A stretch of DNA of 64,000 nucleotides from Rhipicephalus microplus (Eukaryota > Arthropoda > Arachnida > Ixodida > Ixodidae), in contig NC_134700.1 in NCBI RefSeq assembly GCF_043290135.1, positions 158,940,053 through 159,004,052 of the forward strand, written 5' to 3'. A program made the position numbers and the translations under genes. The notes under the pieces are model-generated. The model ran no database searches. It was not told the DNA's origin and was given only the letters and a program-made list of their open reading frames with translations. Positions 31,866-42,159 of this stretch are shown one piece after another. Each line of letters starts with the position of its first letter. Within the stretch, counting starts at the first letter, position 1.

Positions 31866-32885
31866 ATTTTTTTTCCCGATTTGGGGCCATCGAGAAGGGG
31901 GTGCACAAATTACGCGGGAATTTTGCCAGCGCATACGAAATATTGTGCCATAGTCTTAACGCGTGGAGTATATATGTTTATAAAAAAAGAAGAAATAAAT
32001 TAGAGCACAAACGAATTCTGGTTGTTAATTTTGAAAGAATGAGCGTGGACTTTACACAGTCAGATATGTCACATGCAGTCTAGCGGGAATCAATGATCGC
32101 AAAGACCGGTTGGGAATTATTGTAGTTTATTAACTCTTTCGACAATGCTGAGAGAAACTAGGTCCCACTGACACGGTGGTACTGGAAGAACTAAGCATCT
32201 GCACAGGATTGAAAAGGCCTCCTTCAATGGCAGGAAACATGCTTTCTTGCGTATTGACAGCGCTGATCGTCACGTTGAAGTACGTCTCCTTGAAGTACTT
32301 TGTGGCGGCACACTTGCTGTTTTCCTTGGCCAAATTCATAACAACGAGCTTCCATTTTGCCATATATATAATTACTGCAGCACATCGCAAGGAAACCATC
32401 AAAACGCGTCGGCCAGATGGCGAAACTTAAACTTCCAAAATTGACCAAGCGTGCGTTGTAGCGCATACACAGAGAACGAGGGGAATAGTTGGAGCACCAG
32501 GCCCTCAAACGCCCCCGATGCAAAAACTCGTCCGTGCCATGACGTGAACGTACATTCTCGCTATTATCGCAGTGGTAGAGATTGGGAGATAGGGAAGGCA
32601 AACGCTCGAGCAGTTCCAGCGACCCATCAGCTGGTTCGTGTTCGAGAGCGGTATTCTAGAGACCCCAGTTCGGGGAAGTCCTCGGAAGCAGCGACTTCGC
32701 ACTGGCAGCCTGTTTGACTGCACCATGTATACGAAAGGTCCAAAGGTGCGCGGACCAATGAGCTGGCTCGGGCGGGTCGAGGAGCGCGAAATATGCAGTT
32801 AATATTTTTTTATTCTGAAAAGCTGGCAAAGTACTAGGGGTGCGCAGATTATGCGAGGGCGTAAATTATGCTTGAGAATATGGTA
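31866..32885 (-). mobile_element. Second Tigger/pogo-like relic
   Basis: The right end, read inverted from 32885, is TACCATATTCTCAAGCATAA followed by TTTACGCCCTCGCATAATCT, a relative of the ends of the 25.6-31.8 kb element. On the left, TTTTTTTTCCCGATTTGG and GGGGGTGCACAAATTACGCG match the inner subterminal part, but the outermost left end is missing. On the minus strand near 32300-32365, AKWKLVVMNLAKENSKCA resembles the N-terminal helix-turn-helix of this family. Strongly decayed. Confidence 0.5.
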
Positions 32886-32918
32886 TTCACACAAGCCTAG
32901 AAATTACCCTGCCAGTAT

Positions 32919-33147
32919 TTGATATGTGGGATTTAATGTCCCAAAATCACCATATGATTATGAGAGACGTCGTAGTGGAGGGCTCCGGAAATTTCGACCA
33001 CCTGGGGATTTTTAACGTGCACCCAAATGTGAGCACACGGGCCTACAACATTACCACTTCCATCGGAAATGCAGCCGCCACAGCTGGGATTCGATCCCGT
33101 GACCTGCGGGTCAGCAGCCGAGTACCTTAGCCACTAGACCATTGGGG
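32919..33147 (-). repeat. tRNA-derived SINE (Ruka-like), minus strand
   Basis: Nearly full length. Inverted, it shows GATATGTGGGATTTAATGTC, CACCATATGATTATGAGAG, GATTTTTAACGTGCACCCAA, TGGGATTCGATCCCGTGACC (inverse B box) and GCGGGTCAGCAGCCGAGTAC. It is a closer match to the 2799-3037 copy than the other SINE pieces. Confidence 0.85.
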
Positions 33148-34592
33148 AGGGGGGCTACCCTGTAAGTAGGGTAGTTACCTACGATTGGCACCCGGTTCTC
33201 CCACAGTGGCATAGGCATTATGTTAGCGGGTACGTTGTTACAACATTTCATACCTTTTTATTTGAACAGCCTTTGTACTCTGACTTGCATGTTGACAAAT
33301 GTCAAGTTAGTACACACTCCTGTGGTCATGCAGCATGTCAGCTTTATCAAGAAAGTGGTAAAGCTCTTGAAACTACCAATATTTACTTCCTTTTTTTAAT
33401 ACTCCATCGTCTAGCAAAACAGGATTTCACGTTTCTCGTGCTGCGTGTGGTCTCTTGTGCCCTAGAAAGAAAATTGGCCCGAATCTACACGTTACGCTGT
33501 AAATGTCGTCGAAAGACGATAGTCTTGCGTCTGGAGAGAGTGAACAAAATGTTTGATGTTCTGCGTGAGAAATTCGGTGAATGGTATTCTGAAGGCGCTG
33601 CGTTAGAGTGCCTCGAGCGTGTAGCGGAGGCGAACAAGCGCATCTAGGCACGTTAGACACGAGCACCATCTGGCAGTTGTCTTTGAAAACGAAGGTGTGG
33701 GTGACGGCAGAGAAAGATGCGCGCCAGTCTCGGAGGTAATAATGTGTAGAATGCAAAGCGACGGGCAGGTGCCACCACCGTGTCATCGTAGCAAAGCGTT
33801 GGAAACACCTTCTGGGGCATCGCGTTGCACTGTGAGCACAGTGCGATAAATGCTACAGTCTTTAGAGTTACTTGTGTGTGCCTCTTCTAATATAAAGGCA
33901 GACATACAAAACATACACGTGTTTTTATGGCGCCTCAGATATGTGCAATATTTGCTTTTTTAATTGACAATCGCACAACTATGAACGCTAAGCTTTGAGC
34001 AATATTGGTGGACGCTGCGGATGGGGTTGGCTGTTTTGTGCCGTTTGAGGTATCGTTAGGGCAGACAAAGAGACAAATGTACAGACAGACAGACAGACCA
34101 AAATTTTTTCATCGAAGGTCCCCAAGAAAGACTATCGTGTTTAATTACAGAGTATTTCTTGTACTTTTTGTGGAGTAAGCCAGCTAGCAAAGTTATACAG
34201 TAAGCATAGCTTGCCAGTATAATTGCCAGTAGCTTGCCAGTAGCTTGCCATAGCAGAATGGAAGATGTTCACTGTGCCAAGATACTGAGTGAGTAACGTT
34301 AGCATGGGCAGTTTTTTGAACACAGCTGACTAGTGCAAGGGATCAGAAAAGCGTTTTGCGAGTCCGTTTCATTTGCGACGCTGGTCCTGAGCCAAAGGTG
34401 AAGAAAATGAGTTCTTTCACCGGACTATTGGGTTGTGTGGCTGCAAGAGCACTTGTGCCATCTCTTGAACTTTAGGAACACTGTGCGACTATGTGCGAAA
34501 AGCTATATAAGACTATGTCGACCTTGGTTTGGCGATCGTTTTGCAGGGATGTGAGTGTTATGCAAAGAAAAACAGGCTCAGGGGATGCTAGA
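33148..34592. other. No confirmed gene; short (ACAG)n-containing repeat near 34080
   Basis: An open frame at 33273-33647 has no recognised motif. A stretch around 34030-34140 contains a CAGACAGACAGACAGAC run followed by CAAAATTTTTTCATCGAAGG, a type of repeat seen widely in ticks. Around 34195-34260 AGCTTGCCAGT recurs in tandem. Nothing else was recognised. Confidence 0.35.
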
Positions 34593-34862
34593 TACACTCC
34601 AAAAAAAAGGGTATTTGGGAAGTGTTTCTGCGAGACAACAATATTTGTCATCTACTCTGAGTACTTTCCTCACGTTATCACCACGGTTCCGGTAGTTCGG
34701 GGTTACGAAAACGGCGCGTGCATCATTGATGTGACATAGCATTCTTGATGGGACAGTGGCCAGCGTCAGGTTTTCAAGAAAGGAAACGCGAGCAAGTCAG
34801 ATGACGATTTTAGTTGTGTAGCAGAAACACTCCCCGAATAGTCAATTTTTTTTCAGAGTGTA
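34593..34862. mobile_element. MITE with about 40-bp terminal inverted repeats
   Basis: The left end TACACTCCAAAAAAAAGGG and the reverse complement of the right end TACACTCTGAAAAAAAATTG both continue into GGGAGTGTTTCTGC-like sequence. The 270-bp element is bounded by TA, as for Tc1/mariner- or pogo-type MITEs, and has no coding capacity. Confidence 0.7.
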
Positions 34863-35329
34863 GTGCATAGTAATGCAAGTGTCTCTGTGTTTGCCATTAG
34901 TGATCGCTCGTTCAATGCCTTCTTCCGCCGTCATTATCCTCGCAGCCCACCACAGATCCATGTGCCACTATGGAGGTGCAACCCAGCCGGACGATGCTTC
35001 CAGGTGCTTTCCTGGCACTAGCAGCAGCCCTAATCTCAGCGGAGGGTTCCTTGATCAGGTCGGTTCATTAGATGTCTTGCTGCCTGGTTAAGAAATAATT
35101 GCCTGAAATTCATGACATTTATCGCCTAATGCAACCCTAGAATTGTGCAGCATTTCCTCCTGGAAGTTGTATGTATACAAGCTTTCCTTAAACGGTGCGC
35201 ATTCCGGAATGATGCCACAACCTGGGTAACTGGTAGCCCCGCGGATTGAAGAACATTCCTCAGTGCTTGTGTGGGACCTGTTGAACCTCGTTAGTATGTT
35301 TTTGCTTAGTACGATTTCCCGGCTCTTAC
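34863..35329. other. No recognised feature; 87-codon minus frame
   Basis: A minus-strand open frame (35088-35351) runs into the pogo-like end at 35461. It shows no motif that I recognise and could be part of that element. Confidence 0.3.
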
Positions 35330-35461
35330 GCTCGCAATCCCGAAAATGCAATTAACCCGAGTCAGATCATATGATTCGGATCATACGTTTTCCCAGATCG
35401 TACGTTAATCTTCCAACTTTTTTTGCTTCGCCGGAAATGTATGAACGAGATTCTACTGTAC
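35330..35461 (-). mobile_element. Pogo/Tigger-like element end, inverted
   Basis: Read from 35461 inward it begins TACAGTAGAATCTCGTTCAT and continues into CGTACGATCTGGGAAAACGT, a layout typical of tick Tigger-like elements. The other end was not identified. Confidence 0.45.
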
Positions 35462-35580
35462 TTCTTTAGTCATAAAACGGATCGGCTGGTGCACTGTGGT
35501 CTCCTGGGCAGGGCCTATTCAGAATTTGTAATTTCTATCAGACTATAGTTGTTTATGCTTGATGTTGAAGTCTAGTGGTA

Positions 35581-35609
35581 GTGTGTGTGTATATATATAT
35601 ATACACACA
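35581..35609. repeat. Palindromic TG-TA-CA microsatellite
   Basis: (TG)n passes into (TA)n and then (CA)n, so the tract is its own inverse. It abuts the truncated 5' edge of the next LINE. Confidence 0.9.
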
Positions 35610-36019
35610 CGGAGCAGAAACCTGGAGACTTACAAAGAGGGTTCAGCTTAAATTGAGGACGACGCAGCGAGCAATGGAAAGGAAAATGGTAGGTGTAACC
35701 TTAAGAGACAAGAAGAGAGCAGAGTGGATTAGGGAACAAACGGGGGTTAAGGATATCATAGCTGAAATCAAGAAGAAGAAATGGACATGGGCAGGGCATG
35801 TAGCGCGTAGACAGGATAACCACTGGTCATTAAGGGTAACTGACTGGATTCCCAGAGAAGGGAAGCGGGTTAGGGGGAGACAGAAGGTTAGGTGGGCAGA
35901 TGAGATTAAGAAGTTTGCGGGTATAAATTGGCAGCAGCAAGCACAGGACCGGGTTAACTGGCGGAACATGGGAGAGGCCTTTGTCCTGCAGTGGACGTAG
36001 TCAGGCTGATGATGATGAT

Positions 36020-36021
<2 letters not shown>
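35608..36021 (+). mobile_element. RTE-type LINE, 3' end only
   Basis: The frame up to the stop at 35998-36000 carries the C-terminal RTE region: [85 protein letters not shown]. It ends with AGTCAGGCTGATGATGATG. It is the same family as 19038-22678, with far fewer lesions: the remaining frame has no break. RT and endonuclease are missing (5' truncation). Confidence 0.8.
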
Positions 36022-36064
<43 letters not shown>

Positions 36065-36081
36065 ATATATATGTATATATA

Positions 36082-36124
<43 letters not shown>

Positions 36125-36197
36125 ATATATATGTATATATATATATGTGTATATATATATGTGTGTATATATATATGTGTATATATATATATATATA
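36022..36197. repeat. (AT)n / TATATG microsatellite
   Basis: About 175 bp of alternating AT with interspersed G, in a higher-order pattern (TATATGTATATATATATG). It carries the RTE 3' end on one side and the first gag-only element on the other. Confidence 0.95.
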
Positions 36198-36309
36198 TAT
36201 GACGTATGAAGGTCGCGATTGTTGGTAGAAGCTGAGAAGGAAGAAGCGCAGAAAGGAATAAACATGGCGTATGAGCCAGGTCATGTCTGCCATTCATCAT
36301 AGCGTCACA
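36198..36309 (+). repeat. 5' LTR of gag-only element copy 1
   Basis: 112 bp. It contains AATAAA (in GGAATAAACATGG), a possible polyadenylation signal, and ends AGCGTCACA. It pairs with 38292-38403. Confidence 0.9.
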
Positions 36310-36439
36310 CGAGTCGACAGGACGATGACCTGGCCACCACTCATCAACCTCACATCATTCACGAAGCCACCTGCAGTACGCCTCAACTGAATATCGACCA
36401 CAGAAGAGGTGATCTCAGGCGCATTCAGTTACCAGCACC

Positions 36440-38125
36440 ATGACAGAACCATCGACTGACCTCGACATCCGCAAGTACACCGGATCAGCGGACGACGGAC
36501 CCGTACAGGACTGGTTCAACCTATTTGAGCTCCACGCCGCCGCTGCATCCTGGTCGGAACGGGAGATGATCACGAACTTCACTGACTACATCTCCGGTGA
36601 GGCATTTAAGTTTTACCTCATCCACATCTTTGAGAACGATGAGTCATGGCAAAAAGTCAAAGAGGAGATGATTACCCGTTTTAACGACTATGACCAAGAC
36701 CCACTCATTGCCAACCATCTAGAGACAACCGCACACTATTGTGAATTTCCTAAGCAGTCCTCAATCATTCGAAAGCCCAGCGCGAATCGACAACTGCCTC
36801 AAGACGAAGTGGCACATGAGTTTATTTACAGAAGGCCATGCGTATATTGGGAAAAAATCAACTGCCAAGCGCGCCTCCCTTCTGCGCGAAAGTCGGCATT
36901 TCCGAAATCGTCGCTTCAGCATATGACACGAGACGTTGCTCAACCACCTGATGCCCTTCACTCTTCGTCTCGCATACGTGGTCCACCACCTGGGTTTTCG
37001 TCACGCGGTTCTTCAAGCGCTCCTAACGCTCACCACTTGCCTTATAAGGACGCCCTATTCATGGCAGATGACCTGGCGCATCGGAAAAATACCCTGTCAA
37101 GCCATTCTTCTTCCGTACGATTTCATGTATCACCGTCCGGTACACACACCCCCGAGAGTCGAAACAAAACAGAAGGCTCAAACGCATCGAACGTCGCACG
37201 CTACCAGGCGCAAGAACCACTCGCAGTGAACAGCGAAAAAGAAACCCCTGAAGAGCTTCCTGTCATTTCTACGGCACAGCAGACTTGCCAAAATCTGCAG
37301 TTCAAACCTAGTAATGCCATGTCACCTGTGGTGCCCACATGCAGAGCTCACCAATTCATGAATCGAACGAATTCAGAAGTACATGAGACATCAAACCTTG
37401 TACACAGTTGTCTTTCGGAAGCGTGCGTAATGAACCACGTCACCGAAGCCTCTGAAGAGCCTGCTAGCAATGATGACGCATTACCAACTATGCCCGACAA
37501 GCAAGACACCGATTCACCAAGCATCAGCTGTCGACAGGACACGTCAAACACCGAAGGAAATGAATACCCCATTCCGGAAGGGGTGCCACTACAGCCATCT
37601 CTTGAGCAGCCTCAGGAAAGCAAGCAAAGCCAAGTTCATAAACCCATGCTACAACGAGAGAGACTGCAACGAGGGCATCGACGAACGCAAACTTCAAAGG
37701 AAGCACGCTCCCAACTTGAACGACTTAAAAAATTAAGAACTTTGATCCAATGGCCATTTCAAGAAAAAAGACGTTTCCGGATGAAGGAACATCACCACAG
37801 GAGCTTTCTGCGCCAGCGAGTACACAGGCAACACCATGGAAAACGCCCATTAATACGTGGAGCAACTTCTTGCACGCCACCAGCACACAGGCATTTAGCC
37901 GTCACCATCTCTCAAAAAGCACGCATACTAGATACAATGCATCTGTCACAGCCACGACTCAGAATCCAACGCATTAGACATCCAACCTTCCAACGCTACA
38001 AGGACTCCCAACCTTGTTCGTTTTTCGCTATTATCCAGGCTGTGTCATCATCATTTCCAACGTCGAATGCATGGTTATGCTCTCCAGAACGCAACAGCCA
38101 ACCTCGCCCACCTGAGGTCTTCTAG
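36440..38125 (+). CDS. Gag-like protein of gag-only LTR element, 561 residues
   Basis: A single uninterrupted frame from ATG 36440 to TAG 38123-38125. Residues 1-75 look like a Ty3/Gypsy-type Gag capsid start: YTGSADDGPVQDWFNLFELH, SWSEREMITNFTDYISGEAF and SWQKVKEEMITRF. The middle is low complexity, rich in Ser, Pro, Thr and Gln, with SRIRGPPPGFSSRGSS and SPSGTHTPES motifs that recur in copy 2. The last 150 residues are strongly basic (Arg/His/Lys), perhaps replacing the zinc knuckle for RNA binding; no CCHC motif is present. Copy 2 aligns along its whole length at low identity, which supports selection on this reading frame in the family. It may contain a frame change near residues 100-150, where the capsid similarity fades. 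The expected role is assembly of RNA-containing particles. Confidence 0.75.
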   Translation: MTEPSTDLDIRKYTGSADDGPVQDWFNLFELHAAAASWSEREMITNFTDYISGEAFKFYLIHIFENDESWQKVKEEMITRFNDYDQDPLIANHLETTAHYCEFPKQSSIIRKPSANRQLPQDEVAHEFIYRRPCVYWEKINCQARLPSARKSAFPKSSLQHMTRDVAQPPDALHSSSRIRGPPPGFSSRGSSSAPNAHHLPYKDALFMADDLAHRKNTLSSHSSSVRFHVSPSGTHTPESRNKTEGSNASNVARYQAQEPLAVNSEKETPEELPVISTAQQTCQNLQFKPSNAMSPVVPTCRAHQFMNRTNSEVHETSNLVHSCLSEACVMNHVTEASEEPASNDDALPTMPDKQDTDSPSISCRQDTSNTEGNEYPIPEGVPLQPSLEQPQESKQSQVHKPMLQRERLQRGHRRTQTSKEARSQLERLKKLRTLIQWPFQEKRRFRMKEHHHRSFLRQRVHRQHHGKRPLIRGATSCTPPAHRHLAVTISQKARILDTMHLSQPRLRIQRIRHPTFQRYKDSQPCSFFAIIQAVSSSFPTSNAWLCSPERNSQPRPPEVF

Positions 38126-38274
38126 ATGTCACTGGACTGCCTTTCCTGTGAATGTTTTTGTGCAAGTGCATGGAACTGCCGTGTTACATGGAACTACTCT
38201 ATTTTGTGATATTTTTTCCCATGATGAGACACCACTTGTTCATGCTTCATAGTTTGTAGCTCGCGCATTCTTTC

Positions 38275-38291
38275 GGGGGAAGGGGGAATCA
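38275..38291 (+). promoter_or_regulatory. Polypurine tract of gag-only element copy 1
   Basis: GGGGGAAGGGGGAATCA directly before the 3' LTR. The matching tract in copy 2 is at 45494-45509. Confidence 0.8.
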
Positions 38292-38403
38292 TGTGACGTA
38301 TGAAGGTCGCGATTGTTGGTAGAAGCTGAGAAGGAAGAAGCGCAAAAAGAAATAAACATGGCGTATGAGCCAGGTCATGTCTGCCATTCATCATAGCGTC
38401 ACA
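38292..38403 (+). repeat. 3' LTR of gag-only element copy 1
   Basis: 112 bp, TGTGACG to CGTCACA. Near-identical to the 5' LTR, which implies a comparatively young insertion. Confidence 0.9.
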
Positions 38404-38420
38404 TATATATATATATATAT
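38404..38420. repeat. (AT)n tract between two LTR elements
   Basis: A short pure TA run separating the gag-only element from the inverted LTR tip of Gypsy element 3. Confidence 0.9.
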
Positions 38421-38436
38421 TTCAGTCCGCGTTACA
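38420..38436 (-). repeat. Inverted LTR tip abutting Gypsy element 3
   Basis: TTTCAGTCCGCGTTACA is the exact inverse of the first 17 bases of the 3' LTR at 43547. It lies directly before the 5' LTR. Confidence 0.9.
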
Positions 38437-38560
38437 ATAAATGCGGACTGAAAGAACGAGGAAGAAGAAGAGATCGGATGCTCTCGAGCGATGGTGATTC
38501 GTCAGTGACGGTAGAGCGCTGACATTTTGCAGTGTAAGTAAACCCATCACATCCGTAACA
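38437..38560 (+). repeat. 5' LTR of Gypsy element 3
   Basis: 124 bp ending ATCCGTAACA. Its first bases (ATAAATGCGG) have decayed from TGTAACGCGG, seen at the 3' LTR. Confidence 0.9.
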
Positions 38561-38661
38561 GCTTTGGTGGAGGTGCTGGGTAACTTGCCATCCTGGACCC
38601 CGCAGCAGAAGTTCTTCGAAGAAGCAGTCGCTTAGCTGGCCTACCCCCGGACAACATCAGC

Positions 38662-40032
38662 ATGAATGACGACACAGCAATCCCATTGACGTACTGCGCT
38701 GCTGCATCCACCAGTGCCACCGACACGGCACAAGGTGGCCGTCGACCTCGACAACCAGACTACTGGGCACCTGAGCCACGAATTTTCTCAGGTAAAACTG
38801 ATGAAGACGTGGACGCTTGGCTAAAACACTTCGACAGAGTGAGCCGCTACTACGAATGGGGCGCACCGGCGAAGCTCGTGATCGTAGTATTCTTCCTTGC
38901 CGGGACAGCCTTGCTTTGGTTTGAGAACCATGAACATGTCCTCGCCACTTGGGATATATTTGTTAAGGAACTAAAAGCCTGCTTTGGAGACACGAGTTCC
39001 ATGAAAAAGAAAGCTGAGCAAACGCTGTCACGTAGGGCTCAGTTGCCTGGCGAGACGTGCATAACCTACATTGAAGAAGTATTGAAGCTTTGTGGGATTG
39101 TCAACGCAAATATGTCTGACGAAGACAAAGTCGGTCATTTGTTGAAAGGCATCGCCGAGGACGTGTACAATTTTTTGATAACAAAAGAAAACTTGAACGC
39201 TCCTTCGATTTTCAGGCAGCAGTGTCGTGCATTCGAGGCGTTGAAGACCCGGAGAATTGTACCCAAGTTCGGGCGCTTGGACAACGTTCCCACTGTCGCA
39301 AGTATGGACGTCGCCACCTGCGAACACATTCCCTTCCTCGTACGTCGGGTAGTTCGAGAAGAGCTCGTACGACTTCAAGCAGGTGACGTTCACCACCAAT
39401 GCTCCTTTGCCGCGTGCCCCGAACCACCTCCCTACTAGATGCAAGAGCGCCATGTCGAAAACCGACCACGCACAGAAACTGCAGATTTTACTCCGCGGCT
39501 TCCGTTTTCCCTGACGGGTCTTGGCCACCACCGGATGTCATTATCTCGACGTGCCGCTGCGGACCTCCGACCGTCGTCAACCAGGCCTCTACCAGAAGAC
39601 TACTATGCGTCATCACAAAATGTTTCTGCAGAGCACGACCCGTCTCCGCGTACTTCTGCCATCTCTGCTCCTGCTAATGTAAGCTGACAAGTCCCCGTTT
39701 GCTACACATGTGGTCTCCCAGGGCATATTTCGCGCTTCTGTCCCAGACGGCCGCCTGCACCGCCACGTTTTTCGACGTATCCGGCTCGTATGTATGAAAC
39801 GCCTGTGCCGCCACGTTTTTCGACGCACCCGCCTCGTATGCACGAAACCTGGACCTCTCAGCCGGCCGACCACCGTCCCCGACAGCAATGGCCTAACGAA
39901 TTTCGCAGCGAGTCCCCCGCCTCCGAGCGAAGCCCGACGCCGCCTCCGACACGGTCCTGCCGCTCGCCGTCTCCGCGTCGTCGGTCACCTTCCCCGCATC
40001 AGCTGGGAAACTAACTGGTGCGACCGATGAAG
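38662..40032 (+). pseudogene. gag of Gypsy element 3 (two in-frame stops)
   Basis: The ATG at 38662 opens 258 codons with PRIFSGKTDEDVDAWLKHF, LLWFENHE and AQLPGETCITYIEEVL capsid motifs. TAG at 39436 and TGA at 39685 are in the same frame as what follows. The nucleocapsid CCHC knuckle CYTCGLPGHISRFC (about 39700-39741) is intact. It is followed by a short tandem repeat of PPRFSTxPxRMxET and an Arg/Ser/Pro-rich tail ending near 40013-40032. Confidence 0.85.
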
Positions 40033-40076
40033 GTGCGGTCGCGGGATGGTCAGTTTCGCCAATTCCTCCTTCTGCT

Positions 40077-40682
40077 GTGATGTTGATGAACAAAGTGCGT
40101 GTGTGTATAGACGGTGTAGATACTCTTGCTCTTGTAGACACTGGTGCTGCTGTTTCGGTTATGAGCCTTCGTTTCAAACATCGTTTCTTGGGTCACAAAG
40201 TTATGTTCGCGTGGAATCGTAAAGAAACTTTTCGTGGAGTTGGAGGCGAAGCGTTATGCCCTGTTGGTATTTGTTCAGTTGTACTCACGATTGGTGGACG
40301 AAATTTCCGAGTTGAATTCACTGTACTGGCTCGTGCAACTCATGACGTCATTTTAGGGATAGACCTCCTTCATGAATGCGGCGCTACGCTTGACTGTGGA
40401 ACTGGAGAGATTCTTCTACAAAGTACGTTGTCCGCTGCAATAGTTGACGATTTTCCGACTCTGCCCATCGATACTCTTTCGTTGTCTGAAGATGTGACGA
40501 TCCCTGGTCGGACAGCAGTGTTTGTACCCGTATGCTCTTCTCATGTCCGCTCAGGACCCTGCACTGGACTTGTGGAGCCTGATCATGCAAACGCCATCAA
40601 AAAGAATGTGTTGGTCCCACGGTCTGTCCTTACAGCCATCGACGGACATGCTTGCTTGTGGGCACTCAACGCAGCCTCATAG
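40077..40682 (+). CDS. Protease region of Gypsy element 3 (open frame)
   Basis: 202 codons without a stop. Active site LALVDTGAAVSVM at 40137-40148, then HDVILGIDLLHECGATLDC, the ILGxDFL-type box. The remainder (IPGRTAVFVPV, VLVPRSVL) is the linker towards RT. The frame differs from gag, so expression would have needed frameshifting or a fusion repaired in active copies. It ends at TAG 40680, after which the RT linker continues. Confidence 0.75.
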   Translation: MMLMNKVRVCIDGVDTLALVDTGAAVSVMSLRFKHRFLGHKVMFAWNRKETFRGVGGEALCPVGICSVVLTIGGRNFRVEFTVLARATHDVILGIDLLHECGATLDCGTGEILLQSTLSAAIVDDFPTLPIDTLSLSEDVTIPGRTAVFVPVCSSHVRSGPCTGLVEPDHANAIKKNVLVPRSVLTAIDGHACLWALNAAS

Positions 40683-40748
40683 CCTGTTGTTCTACCAGCC
40701 GGATTCAAACTGGGAACGTTCGAGGAGCAGACCACAATTGACGTCAGA

Positions 40749-42159
40749 ATGGTCTCAGAGTCTCCAGCCATCAGTCAGACTGTGCCCAACTACTCAGCCG
40801 AGGTTAAACGTATGATCAATAAGTCGTTGCCTTCTTCCGAGCAGAATGTCCTTGAGGAGGTACTTACACGCTACGCGGGAGTCTTTGATTTCGCTCAAAA
40901 CAAGCGTTGTTCCATGTTGCCCGAATCCTGTATGCACCACCGCATCAACACGGGAAATGCTACACCGATACGCCAGAAACCCTATCGCGTACCCCCGTCA
41001 GAGAGGCAAGTGATCGCCGATCAGGTCAACGACATGCTGCAGAAAGGCGTTATTTAAGAGTCAAGCAGTCCCTGGGCCGCTCCTGTTATATTGGTAAAAA
41101 ATAAAGACAACTCTTGGCAATTTTGTGTAGACTACCGCCGTCTCACCGCCGTCACAAAGAAAGACGTGTATCTGCTACCACGCATCGACGATGCTGTTGA
41201 TTGTCTGCACTCGGCCGCATACTTTTCGTCCGTCGACCTAAGGTCTGGATACTGGCAAATACCAATGCGTCCGCCTGACAAAGGGAAGACTGCTTTTGTC
41301 ACGCCTGATGGGTTATTTGAATTCAACATTATGCTGTTTGGCTATGCAATGCCCCAGCTACGTTCGAGCGATTCATGGACTCTATCCTTCGCTGTCTCAA
41401 ATGGGAGATATGTATGTGTTATCTCGATGATGAAATTATTTTTGGCAAGACATTCCATGAGCACAACCATCGGCTTAGCGTTGTTCTAGATAGCGTCAAA
41501 CAAGCTGGTCTCGTTTTAAACGCAAAGAAGTGTCATTTTGGCGAGCGTCAAGCCCTTGTGCTTGGATATCTAGTCGACAGGGATGGTATACGACCAGACC
41601 CGCACAAAATCAGTGCTGTCCGAGACTTCAAGCAACCGACGTCTGTGAAGGATCTCCGTAGCTTCGTGGGCCTGTGTTCTTATTTTCGTCGGTTTATCAA
41701 AGACTTCGCCCAGCTTGCTCATCCCCTGACAGAGTTGCTCCGCAAAAACGCCCCACTCCGATGGACCGTTGAGTGTGAGGCTGCTTTCGAGCAGCTGAAG
41801 TATTTGCTTACTTCCGGGCTCCTCTTGCGCCATTTCGACCCGGAGGCACTCACGGAACTGCATACAGATGCTAGTGGTATCGGTGTTGGTGCCGTGCTAG
41901 TTCAATATCACGACAGTCGCCACAAGTCATACTTTGACTAAGGCGGAGAGGAATTACACGGTCACTGAACTGGAATGTCTTCCAGTTGTTTTCGCCGTCC
42001 AAAAGTTCAGACCTTATTTGTACGGCCAACAGTTCAAGATCGTCACAGATCATCATTCGCTTTGTTGGCTTGTCGGACTACGTGACCCAGCTGGTCGGTT
42101 GGCTTGCTGGGCCTTACGGCTTCAAGAATATAATTATTCTGTGACCTATAAGAGCGGTT
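40749..42159 (+). pseudogene. Reverse transcriptase and RNase H of Gypsy element 3 (broken)
   Basis: The fingers are open to a TAA at 41055, then continue in frame with SSSPWAAPVILVKNKDNSWQ, FCVDYRRLTAV and SVDLRSGYWQIPM. A frameshift near 41345 (after FNIMLFG) leads to the palm with the intact catalytic YLDD at 41420-41431, then [15 protein letters not shown] of RNase H. A second shift near 41930 leads to [13 protein letters not shown] and [10 protein letters not shown], ending in TGA at 42160. Catalytic residues are preserved. Confidence 0.85.

Larger units (their letters stand above)
36198..38403 (+). mobile_element. Gag-only LTR retroelement, copy 1 (TR-GAG-like)
   Basis: Two 112-bp LTRs (36198-36309 and 38292-38403) differ at three positions, including a G-to-A at the second base of the 5' copy. 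The intact 3' LTR starts TGTGACG and ends CGTCACA, a perfect 7-bp inverted pair. The LTRs enclose one long open frame and a G-rich polypurine tract at 38275-38291. No protease, RT, RNase H or integrase is encoded, so movement would need enzymes in trans. This matches the definition of TR-GAG elements (known from plants). Both flanks are (AT)n, which hides the target duplication. No canonical TGG primer-binding site abuts the LTR; the conserved sequence there is CRAGTCGACAGG. Confidence 0.85.

Noticed and set aside
33273..33647. Frame with HSCGHAAC, considered as a RING-like or UBR-type exon
   Set aside because: Spacing of Cys and His does not fit and no splice signals support it.
35643..36300. 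Long open frames of Tyr/Ile/His/Val repeats on both strands
   Set aside because: They are translations of the TA/TG microsatellite and run through it in several frames at once.
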